From: Rhodothermales bacterium
GTDB taxonomy: Bacteria; Bacteroidota; Rhodothermia; Rhodothermales; Bin80
Direction: 5' to 3'
Assembly (NCBI GenBank): GCA_022822185.1
Contig: JAJECE010000005.1
Coordinates: 1 to 37,088, forward strand
Length of the DNA stretch: 37,088 nt
Shown piece after piece: positions 35,404 through 37,088 of this stretch. The notes beneath the pieces are model-generated. The model had not been told where the DNA came from and searched no databases. It saw only the letters and a list, made by a program, of their open reading frames with translations. Position 1 is the first letter of the stretch. Each line of letters starts with the position of its first letter. A program made the translations under genes and the position numbers.

Positions 35404-35464
35404 GGGTTCAAGGGCGATTGCTTGAACCCTTTAAGCAGTGAGTGGAGATCAAGTCACTGCTTAA
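35404..35464. other. Two adjacent perfect stem-loops in the intergenic region
   Basis: The first stem is GGGTTCAAG (35404-35412) with CTTGAACCC (35421-35429), loop 8 bases. The second is TTAAGCAGTGA (35431-35441) with TCACTGCTTAA (35454-35464), loop 12 bases. They are separated by one base, and the second overlaps the start of the first direct repeat copy. No gene is present in 35161-35706 apart from these structural elements. The pair may be a leader RNA, terminator or small RNA. Confidence 0.55.
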
Positions 35465-35609
35465 GACACCTCCAGTAGAGATTTTTTATTTACCGGTTAT
35501 TTTCATGAACGGCCAAATATGGTGCCGATTTGTTACCTGATCTCCATTTAAGACATCTCCAGTAGAGATTTCTTTATTTGCCGGTTATTTTCACAAACGA
35601 TCAAATATG
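35461..35609. repeat. Tandem imperfect direct repeat (about 61 bp, 87-bp period) upstream of the repeat protein
   Basis: Copy 1 runs from 35461 to about 35521 and copy 2 from 35548 to about 35609. Both begin TTAAGACA, share CTCCAGTAGAGATT, then a CCGGTTATTTTCA core and an AAACGATCAAATATG-like end. They differ by a handful of substitutions and one T-tract indel. Such a duplication near the 5' end of a surface-protein gene could mean duplicated promoter or regulator sites, or a local tandem duplication. Confidence 0.65.
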
Positions 35610-35652
35610 ACGCTCCCCCACCCCTTGCAATAGTCTCATTAGGTTATTATAT

Positions 35653-35697
35653 TGCACTGAGTAAAGTGCAGGTTCCTATGGTGCCCTGTAAGGCACC
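35653..35697. other. Two short hairpins just before the repeat-protein start
   Basis: TGCACT (35653-35658) pairs with AGTGCA (35665-35670), and GGTGCC (35680-35685) pairs with GGCACC (35692-35697). Each has a 6-base loop (GAGTAA, CTGTAA). They end 9 bases before the ATG at 35707, where they could occlude translation initiation. Confidence 0.4.
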
Positions 35698-35706
35698 CTT
35701 AAAAAG

Positions 35707-37088
35707 ATGTGTCGGGCTGTATGCACATCATTTCTTTACACGCTTAGGAAGAGAAGGAGAAGAGCGCATATTCTAATCTGCCTGTTCCTGTTGCTACTTC
35801 CGGTGTTCCCTGCCGGGGCCAAACAAACGCCGGTTGTAAGTATCAGTGCGGATAAGGCGGAAATCACTGAAGGCGAAAGCATTGTAGTCACCCTGACCGC
35901 CAACCCCGCACCCAGTAATAGTTTACAAGCCCAAATTGTCCTCAACGAAATTACAGATCCTTCTGAATATTTCGTGAACCCGCACGCTGTCAGCTATATA
36001 GACATAGCAATTGGCTCAAGCGGTACAGGCAGCTACACGATAAAAACAATCAATGATCGCAGTCTTGAATCAGATGGATCAGTATCGGCAACCGTGATCA
36101 GCAAAGCGGGATACGACATTGCAGAGGCACCGAACCATACGGTCAGTGTGGCGGTGCTGGATAACGACACGCCGGTGATCAGCATTTCTGGTAGTGACGC
36201 AGTGACCGAGGGAAACAATGTTATGTTCACGCTTAGCGCTGACCGATGGCATGATGACAACACGAGAGTTGTAGTGAATTTTAGACAGACGGGTAATTTT
36301 GCCAACTTTAGAGCCCTTGCTCAGCGGTCAGTATTGATTAGCGCTCGGTCAAACACTGCTACGTTCGGGATCAAAACGGAAGACGATGCTGTCGATGAGC
36401 CGAACGGTTCAATCCACTCGACAATAGCAAGTGGCAAAGACTATGAGATTGCAGAATCACCTCATCACACGGCCAGCGTGACCGTAGAAGATAATGATGA
36501 ACCAGTACCGGCAATCAGTATCCTTGAAGGTGCCGCTATAACGGAAGGAGCCAGTGCTTCGTTCACACTCAGTTCTAATCCCGCACCCAATGCGGATCTA
36601 GATGTAAGCATCACGGTCGAGCAAGAAGGGGTCTTTGCTGCGCCCACTGAGTTAGGCTCACGAAAGATCACGCTAGGGACCAGCGGCACCGCCACCTTCG
36701 AAGTCGACACCGTGAATGATGCTGCTGACGAGCCCAATGGTACAATCCATGCGTGGATTGCCAGTGGTCAAGGTTATACGGTAGCGAGGGGCTCCGCTTA
36801 TGTGATCGTAAAGGATGATGAAGTGCCTGTTATTCGCATTTCTGGGGGTAAAGAAGTGACAGAGGGCAATGGTGCTTCATTCACGCTCAGTGCTGCCCCC
36901 ACACCTGGAACAGACCTAGATGTAAGCGTCATGCTTACGCAAACAGGAAACTTTGCGGCATTAGGAGCGCTTGGCACACGGGAAGTAACGGTGGGAACCA
37001 ATGGTAATGCCACCTTTAGCGTTGACACTGTTAACGATAAGATTAAAGAAGATAACGGCTTGATTCAGGCAACGATCCAGAGTGGCAC
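35707..37088 (+). CDS. Secreted Calx-beta-like repeat protein (5' part, runs off the window)
   Basis: An uninterrupted frame from ATG 35707 to the window end encodes 460 residues without a stop. After a short basic segment (RKRRRR) there is a signal peptide (ILICLFLLLLPVFPAGA). Then come four copies of a module of 106-114 residues, each opening with P-V-[IV]-S-I-like, then [IV]TEG and [FV]TL-S/T-A, and closing with an A-S-V-T-V-x-DND-type strand. Copies start near 35830, 36172, 36508 and 36826. This is a Calx-beta-type surface repeat, usually in large adhesins or hemolysin-like proteins. The C-terminus, and with it the secretion signal and any catalytic domain, is outside the window. Confidence 0.88.
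   Translation, partial: MCRAVCTSFLYTLRKRRRRAHILICLFLLLLPVFPAGAKQTPVVSISADKAEITEGESIVVTLTANPAPSNSLQAQIVLNEITDPSEYFVNPHAVSYIDIAIGSSGTGSYTIKTINDRSLESDGSVSATVISKAGYDIAEAPNHTVSVAVLDNDTPVISISGSDAVTEGNNVMFTLSADRWHDDNTRVVVNFRQTGNFANFRALAQRSVLISARSNTATFGIKTEDDAVDEPNGSIHSTIASGKDYEIAESPHHTASVTVEDNDEPVPAISILEGAAITEGASASFTLSSNPAPNADLDVSITVEQEGVFAAPTELGSRKITLGTSGTATFEVDTVNDAADEPNGTIHAWIASGQGYTVARGSAYVIVKDDEVPVIRISGGKEVTEGNGASFTLSAAPTPGTDLDVSVMLTQTGNFAALGALGTREVTVGTNGNATFSVDTVNDKIKEDNGLIQATIQSG

Overview
The window looks like a chromosomal segment of a Bacteroidota/Rhodothermota-type bacterium. The evidence is a type IX secretion (T9SS) C-terminal sorting domain at the left edge, DUF5686/carboxypeptidase-regulatory-domain outer-membrane proteins, S46 dipeptidyl-peptidases, a TamB-like giant protein without TamA, and intergenic regions with few Shine-Dalgarno sites. 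GC is moderate (about half or slightly more in most genes). Phylum assignment is inference from gene content.

Layout. 1-11874 is mostly housekeeping and envelope genes: the tail of a T9SS cargo, hemL, a secreted sialate O-acetylesterase, tamB, a small secreted helical protein, an AlkA-type DNA glycosylase, a ferrochelatase-like protein that appears to have lost its catalytic residues, and an RluA-type pseudouridine synthase. 11875-21534 is a defence island: a complete type I Zorya system (zorA, zorB, zorC, then zorD). Between zorC and zorD, on the opposite strand, sits a two-gene module that I read as a Panacea-type toxin-antitoxin pair (PanA antitoxin with a two-helix membrane PanT). 21611-27535 is a minus-strand cluster of two tandem DUF5686 paralogues and a patatin lipase. 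27729-31041 holds an S46 peptidase with a DPP7-like specificity residue, and directly upstream a shortened S46 homologue without catalytic His and Ser. Then follow tRNA-Leu(TAG), msrB, a YeeZ-like SDR, a ydbS/ydbT bPH2 pair, a YaaW-like protein, a repeat- and hairpin-rich 550-bp intergenic region, and the 5' part of a secreted Calx-beta-like repeat protein that runs off the window.

How they work together. ZorA/ZorB should form a proton- or ion-driven membrane motor that senses phage attack, and ZorC/ZorD the DNA-binding and helicase-nuclease effectors. The embedded PanAT-like pair splits zorD from zorABC. Its toxin gene converges on zorC and its antitoxin gene is head-to-head with zorD. This suggests a toxin-antitoxin-guarded (addictive or abortive) version of Zorya, and I consider it the most interesting feature of the window. 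Two further themes are catalytically dead-looking paralogues beside or apart from active enzymes (ferrochelatase-like, S46-like), and overlapping or tightly coupled gene junctions.
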